From a bacterium (GTDB taxonomy: Bacteria; Fidelibacterota; Marinisomatia; Marinisomatales; TCS55), in assembly GCA_004321715.1 (NCBI GenBank), contig SGYN01000003.1, positions 1-64,000 of the forward strand: a DNA stretch of 64,000 nucleotides. Reading direction: 5' to 3'. Each line of letters opens with the position of its first letter. Position 1 is the stretch's first letter. Of the stretch, positions 46,205 through 54,937 are shown one piece after another. Below the pieces are notes generated by a model. That model made no database searches. It saw only the letters and a program-made list of their open reading frames with translations, and had not been told where the DNA came from. The position numbers were made by a program, and so were the translations under genes.

Positions 46205-47215
46205 TTACATATTAGTTTTTTTTGCAATATCCTGTGCCTTTTTTATTTCTTCTAAAGTAAAGGTTCCTTTATTTATAAAGTAATTATATACTGGTTTAAC
46301 GGCATCCCGAAAAGGGATTAATGCATCACCAGCGATGTGATTAATTTCTAAATGGTTGGATAACTGCTCAAGGTATTCTGTTTCTTTTGATCTGTACATT
46401 TGATCGCTTTTTGACATTGCATCTTTTGCAACTCTGTCAAATATTATTTTTAAATCAGGTGTCAGCGTATTATACCAGCTTAAGTTTACTATAAAGGGGT
46501 CTGGACCTGTTGCATAGTTAGTTACTGTAAGGTATTTAGATACTTCATACATTTTAAAATCCCAAATATTTGAAGGTGGATTATCTTGACCATCAATAAC
46601 CCCCGTTTGCAATGCCTGGTATATATCTATTGCTGCTAACTCTTGTGGGTTTGCACCAAAAGCTTTAGCAGTTTGAATAAAAACCTCTTGCATTGGTACT
46701 CTCATTTTCAGTCCCTTAAAATCACTGGGATGTTTTATTGGTTTCTTATTGTTAGTGTGGGCGCGAAAACCTTGTGATATACCCGTTACAGGAATATGAA
46801 ATCCATTTTTTTTTGCACCATTATTTATCTCATTCATAAATGAACTGTTTACTAATCGCAATGCTTCTATCCAACCACTAGTTAAAAATGGTAAAGTCAG
46901 TAAATTATATTTAGGGTTGGCATCATTAAAAAAGCCTCCACGGGTTCCTTGTAATGCTCCTGTTGCAACCAAATCCATAAGCTCTCGCTCATTTCCGAGT
47001 ATGCCGCTAAAAAATAATTCTACCCTGATCTTTCCATTTGTTTCTTTTTCAAGCTTGTCCTTAAAATAAACCATTGATTGACTTCGTATTGCGCTCTCCG
47101 GTTGTTCATTAGAGTACTTGAATACATATCCTTCTTGATTCGTTCTACAAGATCCAAATAGCATAAGAACGCTAATCAACAAAGGATATATGGTATGGAA
47201 AATATTTTTTAACAT
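46205..47215 (-). CDS. dctP: TRAP transporter substrate-binding protein (lipoprotein)
   Basis: A 336-residue DctP-family receptor with a lipoprotein signal (lipobox FGSC near residue 23). Family blocks: FKYSNEQPESAIRSQSMVYFKDKLEKETNGKIRVELF, HPSDFKGLKMRVPMQEVFIQTAKAFGANP (binding arginine in KMRVP) and DIYQALQTGVIDGQDNPPSNIWDFKMYEVSKYLT. Characterised relatives bind sugar acids such as uronates or other carboxylates through that arginine. It precedes dctQ with at most a few bases between. Confidence 0.93.
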   Translation of the reverse strand: MLKNIFHTIYPLLISVLMLFGSCRTNQEGYVFKYSNEQPESAIRSQSMVYFKDKLEKETNGKIRVELFFSGILGNERELMDLVATGALQGTRGGFFNDANPKYNLLTLPFLTSGWIEALRLVNSSFMNEINNGAKKNGFHIPVTGISQGFRAHTNNKKPIKHPSDFKGLKMRVPMQEVFIQTAKAFGANPQELAAIDIYQALQTGVIDGQDNPPSNIWDFKMYEVSKYLTVTNYATGPDPFIVNLSWYNTLTPDLKIIFDRVAKDAMSKSDQMYRSKETEYLEQLSNHLEINHIAGDALIPFRDAVKPVYNYFINKGTFTLEEIKKAQDIAKKTNM

Positions 47216-47235
47216 AAAATTATTACTAACATTTT

Positions 47236-48102
47236 TTATGAATATAGTTGTTTAAATTTTGCTATCGATGCCTTAAACCCATCTTCAAAATCTCCTTCTT
47301 TTGGTCGAAACACACTCTCTAGTGACATTGCCCCATCATAACCGATGTCATTTAGCCTATCCGCTATTTTTTGAAGATGTGGCGCCATTTGCCCCTGACC
47401 AAGTGCGACGCATTTAATTTTTGCCTGATGAATAGAGACCTCAACATCTTTCATATGCACATGCCCAAGATAGCCTCCCTCCATTGAATCCAGCGCATTA
47501 TTACTTGGGTTTTCCCCGCAATAAAGTGTATTCGCAGGGTCCCATAGAACTTTTAAATGTTTTGTGTCAAGATCGTCTATCAATTTTTTTCCTAGATAGC
47601 AAGATGTGATCATTGCATTATTTCCTGTTTCTACCACAAGCATAATATCTAATTCTTTCGCTAGTTTAACAATGGGGCCCATTAATTCTACTAACTTATT
47701 CCAGGCTCCATCGCTTACGTTCCATTTTTCCGCACCATGCTCTCCAAACAAAACCATTTCTTTCCGAAAACTCATAATCCGCACCAAGGGTGAATCTAAT
47801 TTATGAGCCATATCAATACACTCCTTAAGTTTTTCCATATGTTGGTTATATGTGCTATCGCCTATACTTACTTCATGCACACCAATACCAGCAAAATTAT
47901 GACGCGATATACAGGATACATCCATATCATATTGTTTTAAAAGATTTTCTACTTTTTGAATTTCACTCTTGTCTAGATCTCCAACCTCTTTATCCCATAA
48001 GAATTGTAGTTCAGCTTGATTTAAATTATTCTTATTCATTACTTGCAAAGCATGTTCAAAGTCAGTGCTTATTCCATCCGTTATCACACCTAGTTTCGCC
48101 AT
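47236..48102 (-). CDS. TIM-barrel sugar isomerase/epimerase (AP endonuclease 2-like family)
   Basis: A 288-residue protein of the xylose-isomerase-like TIM-barrel family, which includes IolE, IolI and hydroxypyruvate isomerase. Metal-site residues are seen in VVETGNNAMIT (Glu), LKVLWDPANTLYCG (Asp), YLGHVHMKDVEV (His) and GAMSLESVF (Glu). Its place in the inositol operon suggests an inosose isomerase or ketouronate epimerase (IolI-like role); this is inference. It lies 20 bases before dctP. Confidence 0.8.
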   Translation of the reverse strand: MAKLGVITDGISTDFEHALQVMNKNNLNQAELQFLWDKEVGDLDKSEIQKVENLLKQYDMDVSCISRHNFAGIGVHEVSIGDSTYNQHMEKLKECIDMAHKLDSPLVRIMSFRKEMVLFGEHGAEKWNVSDGAWNKLVELMGPIVKLAKELDIMLVVETGNNAMITSCYLGKKLIDDLDTKHLKVLWDPANTLYCGENPSNNALDSMEGGYLGHVHMKDVEVSIHQAKIKCVALGQGQMAPHLQKIADRLNDIGYDGAMSLESVFRPKEGDFEDGFKASIAKFKQLYS

Positions 48103-48128
48103 AGTTATCGCTCCTAATTTTTGTATGT

Positions 48129-49022
48129 TTATTTATTGTTTTTCCATTCTACTTTTGTGTTAGACATTTTTTCTAATAGTTTTACTATAGACCAGTTGTC
48201 TCCTTCCGGGTACATTGAAATTCCAGCTTGAAACAGTTCAAAAGCTGCGCTAGTAGTAAACATTGGTACTCCATTCTTTTTAGCTAAATCCATACTAATC
48301 CCAAGATCTTTATACATAGTTGATATATGACTACCAGTATTTTCAAATTTTCTATCCATAATTAACTTAGCACAATTTTTAAATAAGGGGCTACTAACTC
48401 CGCTTGTACTAAATACATCATAAAGAACTTGTCCATCAATACCTGCTTTAGAACCCAAAACTAAAGATTCAAAAATTGCCGTAAACGTTGAACCAATAAA
48501 CGATTGCAGCGCTGCCTTTACAGTTTGACCATCACCAATATTAACACCTACATGAATTATGTTTTTTGAGATAGCCTCTAATATCTTTTTGCAATCTTGA
48601 AATACTTTATTATCTGCGGAAGTCATAAGTGTTAACGAGCCATCATGGGCCCCCTGTAGCCCCCCGCTTACGGGGCTGTCTACTAAATCAATATTATATT
48701 CTTGAGCAATTCTATTTGCATCTATTACTTCTTCTGGCGTAATAGTTGCAGTTATAATTATAGTCCCTTTATCTTCTAATCCTGGAGATAGCTTAGTGAT
48801 AACATCTTTTACTTGGTTACCATTCATAACCATTACAAATACTACATCACTAAATTCCCCAACTTCTAAAACACTTTTTGCAGCCTTGCCTCCATGTGAA
48901 ATTATTTCTTTTAAACATTCTTCTCTCAGGTCATAACCGATGGTTTTATACCCATTTTTTATTATGTTTTTAGCAATCCCCATCCCCATGTTCCCAAGGC
49001 CTATTATACCAATTTTTTGCAT
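48129..49022 (-). CDS. 3-hydroxyisobutyrate/tartronate-semialdehyde reductase-like dehydrogenase
   Basis: A 297-residue beta-hydroxyacid dehydrogenase. The Rossmann motif is IGIIGLGNMGMGIAKNIIKNG; the substrate motif is DSPVSGGLQGAHDGSLTLM; and the catalytic lysine block is VNIGDGQTVKAALQSFIG. The last departs from the usual KxxNN (asparagines replaced), so the exact substrate may differ. Relatives interconvert 3-hydroxy acids and semialdehydes. Inositol breakdown yields malonate semialdehyde, and no iolA dehydrogenase is present here, so reduction to 3-hydroxypropionate is a plausible role. Confidence 0.82.
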   Translation of the reverse strand: MQKIGIIGLGNMGMGIAKNIIKNGYKTIGYDLREECLKEIISHGGKAAKSVLEVGEFSDVVFVMVMNGNQVKDVITKLSPGLEDKGTIIITATITPEEVIDANRIAQEYNIDLVDSPVSGGLQGAHDGSLTLMTSADNKVFQDCKKILEAISKNIIHVGVNIGDGQTVKAALQSFIGSTFTAIFESLVLGSKAGIDGQVLYDVFSTSGVSSPLFKNCAKLIMDRKFENTGSHISTMYKDLGISMDLAKKNGVPMFTTSAAFELFQAGISMYPEGDNWSIVKLLEKMSNTKVEWKNNK

Positions 49023-49058
49023 AGTATTAATCTTTCTAATTAAATGATTATCTGATAT

Positions 49059-49796
49059 TTATTTTTCTAAAATAGTTCTTAATTTATTTGCTGATGTATC
49101 AGGTTTATCAAATTCCCCAACTAGTTCTCCATTTTTAATAATGAAAAATTTATCGCCGATCATAAATGCTTGATCTATATTATGTGAAACAAGAATCACA
49201 TTAATATTTTTATTTTTTAATTGAATTATTTGTTCAACAACTTTATTTGACTCTTTCACTCCAAGCGCAGATGTCGGCTCATCAAGAATAAGTATTTTAG
49301 CCCCAAAATATAAAGCTCTTGCAATAGCAAGAATCTGACGTTCCCCACCAGAAAGAGTTCCTGCTGATCTTTTTGGATTATCTATACTGATATCAAATTT
49401 TCTTAATTCTTTTTTTGTTGTATCTATTGCAAACTCTTTATCCATCATATTAAGGTAATTGTTATGTATTGGTTCATTGCCTAAAAAGAAATTTCGATAA
49501 ATATTCATAATAGGTATGATTGCTAAGTTTTGATAAACTGTTGAAATTCCTGCTTCAATTGCTTCCCGTGGATTTGAAAAACTAACTTCATCATCGTTGA
49601 CTACATACTTCCCCTGATCCGCACGAAAAACTCCAGAAACAATATTTACCAGGGTAGACTTTCCTGCGCCATTATCACCTAGAATACAATGGATTTTCCC
49701 TGAATTTGTAGACATTGAAATGTTTTTCAATGCATTTATATTTCCAAAGTTTTTATAAATATTTTTTAGAACTATTTGGTTATTATTAGTAAGCAT
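49059..49796 (-). CDS. Sugar ABC transporter ATPase (single-domain RbsA/XylG type)
   Basis: About 245 residues from the ATG at 49794-49796. An earlier ATG (49815-49817) would add seven residues inside the permease gene end. A full ATPase is present: Walker A LGDNGAGKST, Q-loop VYQNLAIIP, signature LSGGERQILAIARAL, Walker B ILILDEPTSALG and switch His in VILVSHNID. It resembles the N-terminal half of RbsA and lacks the second, degenerate half, so it probably works as a homodimer. Overlap with the permease gene shows coupling. Confidence 0.88.
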   Translation of the reverse strand: MLTNNNQIVLKNIYKNFGNINALKNISMSTNSGKIHCILGDNGAGKSTLVNIVSGVFRADQGKYVVNDDEVSFSNPREAIEAGISTVYQNLAIIPIMNIYRNFFLGNEPIHNNYLNMMDKEFAIDTTKKELRKFDISIDNPKRSAGTLSGGERQILAIARALYFGAKILILDEPTSALGVKESNKVVEQIIQLKNKNINVILVSHNIDQAFMIGDKFFIIKNGELVGEFDKPDTSANKLRTILEK

Positions 49797-50778
49797 ATTT
49801 CTTTCTAAAAATGCCATTAACTAAAACTGCTGATATAAGCATAGCCCCCATAAAAACCTGAAACCAATCTGCGTCAGCACCAGCAAAAATGATTCCCTGT
49901 TTAACTATCCCAAAAATTAAAGCACCAATCATTGTCCCAAGGATAGACCCATATCCTCCTGTTAATAGCGTTCCACCAATCACAACTGCTATAATAGCAA
50001 TAAATTCTTTTTGCTCTCCTCTTAATACGTCGGCGCCACCAAATGTTGTAATCTGTGTAATCGCAATAAACCAAGCGCAAAAAGCTGTTAGCATAAAAAG
50101 AGATGTCCTTACATTATGTACAGGTATGCCCATTAGTTCTGCGCTTTCCTTAGAAGCCCCCGTGGCAAATATCCAGTTCCCTACTTGACTATGTTTCAAT
50201 AATAAATACCCAAAAACTCCAAAGAATAACCACCACAAAATTGAAATAGGAAAATCTGTGCCTGATATTGTAAAGCTATTACTAAAAATAGTGGACATAA
50301 TACCGTACCCTTTTGATTCTTCTAGTCCACCAACCTGTGTTCTGCCAGTGATAATTTTAGATACCGCAATTGTAATTCCCCTAATAACAAATAAAGATCC
50401 AAGCGTTATAATGAAAGAAGGTAAACCGCTTTTAACTACGGTTATACCATTACAATAACCAATGAAGAGCACTATGATCAAAGTCAAAATAGAGGCAAGG
50501 GGCATTCCTAAATTAGTTTCTGTAGTAAGTAATGTAACGGACATGCCGGAAAACCCTATTAATGATCCTATTGAAAGATCAAATTCTCCACTTATCATTA
50601 ACAAGGTGACGCCAATTGCAAGAATTCCAATCTCTGATGAAACCTGAAGATATGATTTGACCCCCTGTACTGATAAAAATCCACTATGCGCAAATATTGC
50701 AAAAAACCCCCAAACAAAAATGAGCCCTAAAAAAGCACCCGCCTCTGGTTTAGAAAGTATTTTTTTTATAGTAATTAT
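49786..50778 (-). CDS. Sugar ABC transporter permease (RbsC type, AUA start proposed)
   Basis: About 330 residues, the usual RbsC size. Conserved blocks: MISGEFDLSIGSLIGFSGM, GLPSFIITLGSLFVIRGI and FIAIIAVVIGGTLLTGGYGSILGTMIGAL. The first in-frame ATG/GTG/TTG is a TTG at 50602-50604, in the middle of the conserved helix. Upstream the frame is open and encodes a proper N-terminus (ILSKPEAGAFLGLIFVWGFF, then SSEIGILAIGVTLL). The best start is ATA at 50776-50778, five bases after AGGG and overlapping the TAA stop of the binding-protein gene, in the manner of ATGA couplings. Confidence 0.85.
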   Translation of the reverse strand: MITIKKILSKPEAGAFLGLIFVWGFFAIFAHSGFLSVQGVKSYLQVSSEIGILAIGVTLLMISGEFDLSIGSLIGFSGMSVTLLTTETNLGMPLASILTLIIVLFIGYCNGITVVKSGLPSFIITLGSLFVIRGITIAVSKIITGRTQVGGLEESKGYGIMSTIFSNSFTISGTDFPISILWWLFFGVFGYLLLKHSQVGNWIFATGASKESAELMGIPVHNVRTSLFMLTAFCAWFIAITQITTFGGADVLRGEQKEFIAIIAVVIGGTLLTGGYGSILGTMIGALIFGIVKQGIIFAGADADWFQVFMGAMLISAVLVNGIFRKKYAY

Positions 50779-51749
50779 CGTGACCCTTTTTTACTTAGAG
50801 CTAAAACTTCTAGCGCATTATCAATATTAATTATGCTTGGCCCTGTCTCTAGCTTTTTGAAAGCAGGCGTGTTCTTATTGGTTATATATAGGTTCATTAA
50901 AACTACTGGTAGATAACCCTGCAAATATTGCTGTTGGTCTAAAGCAAAAATAATATGACCGCTTAAAATGCCATCAATGATCTGAGGGGTGAAATCGAAC
51001 GTTGCGAGCTTAATTCTTTTTTGCATATCAATTTCTTTTAATAGTTTTGCTATTGGTATTGCTCCTAGTGGCCCCAACGCTAATACACCATCAATCTCTT
51101 TATTGTAACTAAGAAATGACCTAACCGTTTCTTGGGTCTCTGCTGGATCTGAGGCATCTATAGGTATTGTTTTAACGAGAACATTGTTTTCTTTTAATAC
51201 TTTTCTAAATCCTTGTTCTCTTTGATCTAAGCTGATATTACCTATTTCATGATTGATACATAGAGCGCTTTTTACATTATGTTTTAACATTTCTTGTCCT
51301 GCTTTCAATCCGGCTTCATATTCACTCTGACCTATATAGGTAAGTATATCGACCTCTTCCATAATTTTACTTCCGGCATTTATCACAATAATTGGAATAT
51401 TGTTTTTTGATGCAGAGATAACGCTATTTTTAAGAGCTGGAATATCTGGAACGGAAAGAATCAAGCCATCTGGATTTGTTGCAATAACAGCATCGATCAT
51501 TCTTGACATTGTTATCATATCAAAATTTTGTGGAGATTGATATTGCAAGCTAATTCCAAGTTTTTCAGCGGCATCTTTTGCTCCATTTCGAACTACACTC
51601 CAAAAAGGATCAGTTGCCTGCCCATGGGTTATCATTTTTATCGTAATGTTTTTATCTGATATATTTTGATTACTATTTTCTGAACAACTAAAAAACGCAC
51701 AGATGAGAAAAGGAAAAAATAGAAATCTAGTAATTTGTTTATGTATCAT
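50775..51749 (-). CDS. Sugar ABC transporter periplasmic binding protein (RbsB type, lipoprotein)
   Basis: A 324-residue type I periplasmic binding protein with a lipoprotein signal (lipobox CAFFSC near residue 22). Blocks: IKMITHGQATDPFWSVVRNGAKDAAEKLGISLQYQSPQNFD, ANPDGLILSVPDIPALKN, VDILTYIGQSEYEAGLKAGQ, INHEIGNISLDQREQGFRKVL and FALDQQQYLQGYLPVVLM. Relatives bind ribose, xylose or myo-inositol (IbpA). With two IolG genes immediately upstream, myo-inositol is the likely ligand; this is inference from context. Confidence 0.88.
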   Translation of the reverse strand: MIHKQITRFLFFPFLICAFFSCSENSNQNISDKNITIKMITHGQATDPFWSVVRNGAKDAAEKLGISLQYQSPQNFDMITMSRMIDAVIATNPDGLILSVPDIPALKNSVISASKNNIPIIVINAGSKIMEEVDILTYIGQSEYEAGLKAGQEMLKHNVKSALCINHEIGNISLDQREQGFRKVLKENNVLVKTIPIDASDPAETQETVRSFLSYNKEIDGVLALGPLGAIPIAKLLKEIDMQKRIKLATFDFTPQIIDGILSGHIIFALDQQQYLQGYLPVVLMNLYITNKNTPAFKKLETGPSIINIDNALEVLALSKKGSR

Positions 51750-51755
51750 TAATTT

Positions 51756-52748
51756 TTATACCATAATCTGTTTATTATTTAAAAGTGATTCTTTAGCAGC
51801 TAGTCCTGATTTTAGCGCATGCAGACTATCGTCAACATTAGCATAATCAACTTTCTCCCCTTTTATTGACTTAATAAAGGTTCCCATTTCTTTTTTGTAA
51901 GACATCTCATATCGATCAATAAAAAAATTTTTCGGGTTAGCAGATTCAAATCCTTTTTCTGTGCCTTTTTGCACCCCATGTAATAATTTATTCCCTACTT
52001 TTAATATCCCTTTTGAACCAAGAACCTCAGCTCTCTGGTCGTATCCATACGGTGCTTTTCTTGAATTGATAATAGTGGCAAGAACTCCATTTTTAAGGCT
52101 CATATTTATAATTGCCGTATCAATATCATTAGCTTTTTCTATTTCAGGGTCAATAAAACAATTACCCCTTGCATATATTTCAGATATTTCTGAACCTGAT
52201 AAATATTTGACCATATCAAAATCATGTATAGTCATATCCAAAAACATCCCTCCTGATTGTTTAATATAACTTATAGGGGGTGGAGACGGGTCTCTTGAAA
52301 TTATTTTTATGGTGTGAATATTACCAATGTCCCCAATTGATAATGATTTTTTTAAATTAGAAAAATCTGGATCAAATCTTCTATTAAAACCAATATGAAG
52401 ATTAAGGTCTTTATTATCCACCATTGTTTTAATATCCATAATTTCATTAACAGATAGCCCCAGTGGTTTTTCACAGAAAATATGTTTTACCTTTTGAGAT
52501 ATTTTTTTTATTTGATCAATGTGAAAATCGGAAGGTGAACAAATAACTACACCATCAATATTTTGATTTTCGAAAATATCCTCAAGCTTTTTTGATAATT
52601 TTACTTTGATATCACCAAGCTGATTTTCCGAATGTAATATGGGGTCAATAATCATCTTCAATGTTGCGTCTTTTGCTGATATGATATTATCCGCGTGTAT
52701 TTTTCCTATCCTACCAAAGCCAACTACTGCTAAATTTATTTTATTCAT
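51756..52748 (-). CDS. iolG: Inositol 2-dehydrogenase-like Gfo/Idh/MocA oxidoreductase (copy 1)
   Basis: A 330-residue NAD-dependent dehydrogenase. Seen: Rossmann motif NLAVVGFGRIGKIHADNI; catalytic-lysine motif HIFCEKPLGLSVNEIM; LHIGFNRRFDPDF; and GGMFLDMTIHDFDMVKYL, holding the Asp and His of the active site. APYGYDQRAEVLGSKGIL is a typical IolG block. It oxidises myo-inositol (or an isomer) to an inosose. It overlaps the second copy by 8 bases and lies 6 bases before the binding-protein gene. Confidence 0.87.
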   Translation of the reverse strand: MNKINLAVVGFGRIGKIHADNIISAKDATLKMIIDPILHSENQLGDIKVKLSKKLEDIFENQNIDGVVICSPSDFHIDQIKKISQKVKHIFCEKPLGLSVNEIMDIKTMVDNKDLNLHIGFNRRFDPDFSNLKKSLSIGDIGNIHTIKIISRDPSPPPISYIKQSGGMFLDMTIHDFDMVKYLSGSEISEIYARGNCFIDPEIEKANDIDTAIINMSLKNGVLATIINSRKAPYGYDQRAEVLGSKGILKVGNKLLHGVQKGTEKGFESANPKNFFIDRYEMSYKKEMGTFIKSIKGEKVDYANVDDSLHALKSGLAAKESLLNNKQIMV

Positions 52749-53751
52749 TTTTTACCATTTGTGAACTATTTGTCAGTAAAGACTTTTTACCAGCATCTGC
52801 TGCTCTTATCGCTGATAAAATATTTTCTGGTCCAACCTCAGGCTTTTTGTTGGATGAAATACACTTATAAAAATATTCAAGTTCATTCACATATGATTTT
52901 TTATATCTTTCAATAAAAGAGTCTTTAATTTTTGATCTCTGCGTATTTTTTTGATTACTTAAGCAATATAAACTTTCTGTTTTATTCTCAACTAAGAGAA
53001 TGCCCTTTGACCCAAATAGTTCAATTCTCTGATCATAACCATAGTGTGTTTGTCTTGAACTATCAATTAAACAGAGAATCCCGCTTTCAAGTTCAAGGGT
53101 AATTATCGCATTGTCAATATCACCAATATCTTTTAGTTCTGGCTCAATAAATACGGCCCCATTAACATATATTTCTTTAATCCTTTCTCCGGTTAAGAAG
53201 TGTAGCATATCAAAATCATGTATGCATAAATCAAAAAGCATTCCGCCAGAAGATTTCAAAAATTTCAGCTTAGGTATGGAGGAATCATGGTTTGTAATAT
53301 GAATTGTGTGAATATCACCGATTATTGCAGCGCCCACCTTTTCTTTTACCAAAATAAAATCATCATCAAATCTTCTGTTAAACCCAACTTGGACATGTAT
53401 TTTTTCATTATTAATTGTTTTGATTGTTTCTTCTATTTCTTTCTCTGAAAAAGAAATTGGTTTTTCACAAAAAACATGTTTTTTATTTTGAGCACACTGT
53501 TTAATTAATTCAACATGTGTTGGTGTTGGTGATGAAATAATTATTGCATCAATAGACTTACTTGATATTAAATCATTGGCATTTTTAAATAAATCAACCT
53601 CACCTACTGATTTGATAAAGTCCATATTGGGGTCTGGATCTGCAACACCTTTTAGATTAAGCATTGGAAGGCTATGGTATATATTTTTCGCGTGCATTTT
53701 TCCAATTCTACCAAGTCCAATAAGGCCAATATTAATAACTTTTTTTTTCAT
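52741..53751 (-). CDS. iolG: Inositol 2-dehydrogenase-like Gfo/Idh/MocA oxidoreductase (copy 2)
   Basis: A 336-residue paralogue of the next gene, with the same blocks: INIGLIGLGRIGKMHAKNI, HVFCEKPISFSEKEIEE, VQVGFNRRFDDDF, GGMLFDLCIHDFDMLHFL and YGYDQRIELFGSKGIL. Despite identical layout the two differ at many positions, so this is not a recent duplication; they may act on different inositol isomers (myo, scyllo, D-chiro). It starts within the end of the regulator gene (ATGA overlap of 4 bases). Confidence 0.87.
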   Translation of the reverse strand: MKKKVINIGLIGLGRIGKMHAKNIYHSLPMLNLKGVADPDPNMDFIKSVGEVDLFKNANDLISSKSIDAIIISSPTPTHVELIKQCAQNKKHVFCEKPISFSEKEIEETIKTINNEKIHVQVGFNRRFDDDFILVKEKVGAAIIGDIHTIHITNHDSSIPKLKFLKSSGGMLFDLCIHDFDMLHFLTGERIKEIYVNGAVFIEPELKDIGDIDNAIITLELESGILCLIDSSRQTHYGYDQRIELFGSKGILLVENKTESLYCLSNQKNTQRSKIKDSFIERYKKSYVNELEYFYKCISSNKKPEVGPENILSAIRAADAGKKSLLTNSSQMVKNE

Positions 53752-54830
53752 TGGATTAATCTAACTGAGGATCTTTCAATTAAATTCGAGTTTAGTATAA
53801 TATTTTTTACATTCATCTTTTCATTATTTATTCTGGATATAATCAGCTTCATGCTTTCTTGTCCCATTTCATAAATTGGCTGATGCATTGTTGTTAAAGA
53901 GATCGTTGTTAGGGGCATATTATCATAACCTACTAAGGAAAAATCTTTAGGTACTTCTAAACCAAGATGTTTTGCTCCTGCATAAAATAATAAAGCAATT
54001 CTATCGTGTCCCGCATAGACTGCAGTAAACTTTTTTCTGTTTTTTAAAATTTTATGCACGTGGGTTAGGTATCTATTAACATCAAATGCTTTATCATCTA
54101 GAATGGTTATTGATGAGTCTTGATTTACATTAATCTCTTTCATCTTAGATATAAAACCATCATATCTTAATCTTTCTGTACTATATAATTTGTTGCTTAA
54201 AAATGCAATTTTTTCATGACCATTATCAATAAGGTGTTGTGTTATTTTGCGTGATCCCTCAAAGTTATTTGTTGTAACAAAATCTAAATTTGAATCCTGG
54301 ATTCCTCGATCGGCCAAGACAACAGGTATATTTTTTCTTTTTAGTTTATTAATCACTTCAAGGTTTTGTTTGTCCGTTGCTGCTACAGGGATATATATTA
54401 TCCCGCTGACTGAAAGTTTAATTAATCTTTCAACATGATATGTTGCCTGACTCAATTTATCATCCGTATTACATAAAATTAGGCTAATATCATTTTGGTT
54501 TGCTTCATCTTCTGCTCCCCTAGCAAGGATTGCGGCATAACCAGACCTAATATCAGGTATTAATATTCCAATAGTTGGAATATTTAATAAGTTTCGTTTA
54601 TTTTTTTTTACGAAAGATCCTACTCGTTTCTTTCTAATAATATAACCATCATGCTCAAGGTTTTTTAATGCTTGTCTTACGGTGGCTCTGGATATCCCAC
54701 TCATTTGCACTAACTCATTTTCTGTTGGTATTTTATCATTAGTAGCATAGTACCCTTGTTCAATTTTATCCTGTAACCAGGATTGTAATTGGAAATATTT
54801 TGGTATAGAACTTTTGTTATTTATAATCAT
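53748..54830 (-). CDS. AraR-like transcription regulator (GntR DNA-binding plus LacI/GalR ligand domain)
   Basis: A 360-residue hybrid regulator. Residues about 5-75 form a GntR winged helix (YYATNDKIPTENELVQMSG, ISRATVRQALKNLEHDGYI). Residues about 85-360 form a LacI/GalR-type sugar-sensing domain (IGILIPDIRSGYAAILARGAE, FTAVYAGHDRIALLFYAGAKHLG, VPKDFSLVGYDNMPLTTISLTTMHQP). This architecture is that of B. subtilis AraR, whose operators contain TTGTACGTACAA, the same core as the palindrome 11 bases before this gene. It most likely represses its own operon and the divergent phytase/iol operon until an inositol-type effector binds. Confidence 0.92.
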   Translation of the reverse strand: MIINNKSSIPKYFQLQSWLQDKIEQGYYATNDKIPTENELVQMSGISRATVRQALKNLEHDGYIIRKKRVGSFVKKNKRNLLNIPTIGILIPDIRSGYAAILARGAEDEANQNDISLILCNTDDKLSQATYHVERLIKLSVSGIIYIPVAATDKQNLEVINKLKRKNIPVVLADRGIQDSNLDFVTTNNFEGSRKITQHLIDNGHEKIAFLSNKLYSTERLRYDGFISKMKEINVNQDSSITILDDKAFDVNRYLTHVHKILKNRKKFTAVYAGHDRIALLFYAGAKHLGLEVPKDFSLVGYDNMPLTTISLTTMHQPIYEMGQESMKLIISRINNEKMNVKNIILNSNLIERSSVRLIQ

Positions 54831-54840
54831 TATTTGTCTA

Positions 54841-54858
54841 TAATTGTACGTACAATTA
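54841..54858. promoter_or_regulatory. Operator 1 of the AraR-like regulator
   Basis: A perfect 18-bp palindrome, TAATTGTACGTACAATTA, ending 11 bases from the regulator start codon. The core equals the AraR operator core of Bacillus. Its position, just after the predicted minus-strand -10, fits autoregulation. Confidence 0.8.
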
Positions 54859-54886
54859 ATTAGATTTCTATTTTAATGATTAACAA
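54857..54886 (-). promoter_or_regulatory. Predicted promoter of the leftward regulator/inositol operon
   Basis: On the minus strand TTGTTA (54886-54881), an 18-base spacer and TAATTA (54862-54857). Transcription would begin inside operator 1. The -10 match is modest. Confidence 0.4.
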
Positions 54887-54908
54887 ATTATTAATAAATA
54901 TTTGAAAC

Positions 54909-54937
54909 TTGCATATAAAAAAACTTTCAGCTATAAT
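54909..54937 (+). promoter_or_regulatory. Predicted promoter of the phytase/iol operon
   Basis: TTGCAT (54909-54914), a 17-base spacer and a perfect TATAAT (54932-54937). The -10 box is the left end of operator 2, so a bound repressor would block RNA polymerase. Confidence 0.6.

Noticed and set aside
49786..50604. ABC permease as a truncated or broken gene starting at the TTG
   Set aside because: The missing N-terminus is encoded in the same open frame upstream; only a standard start codon is lacking.
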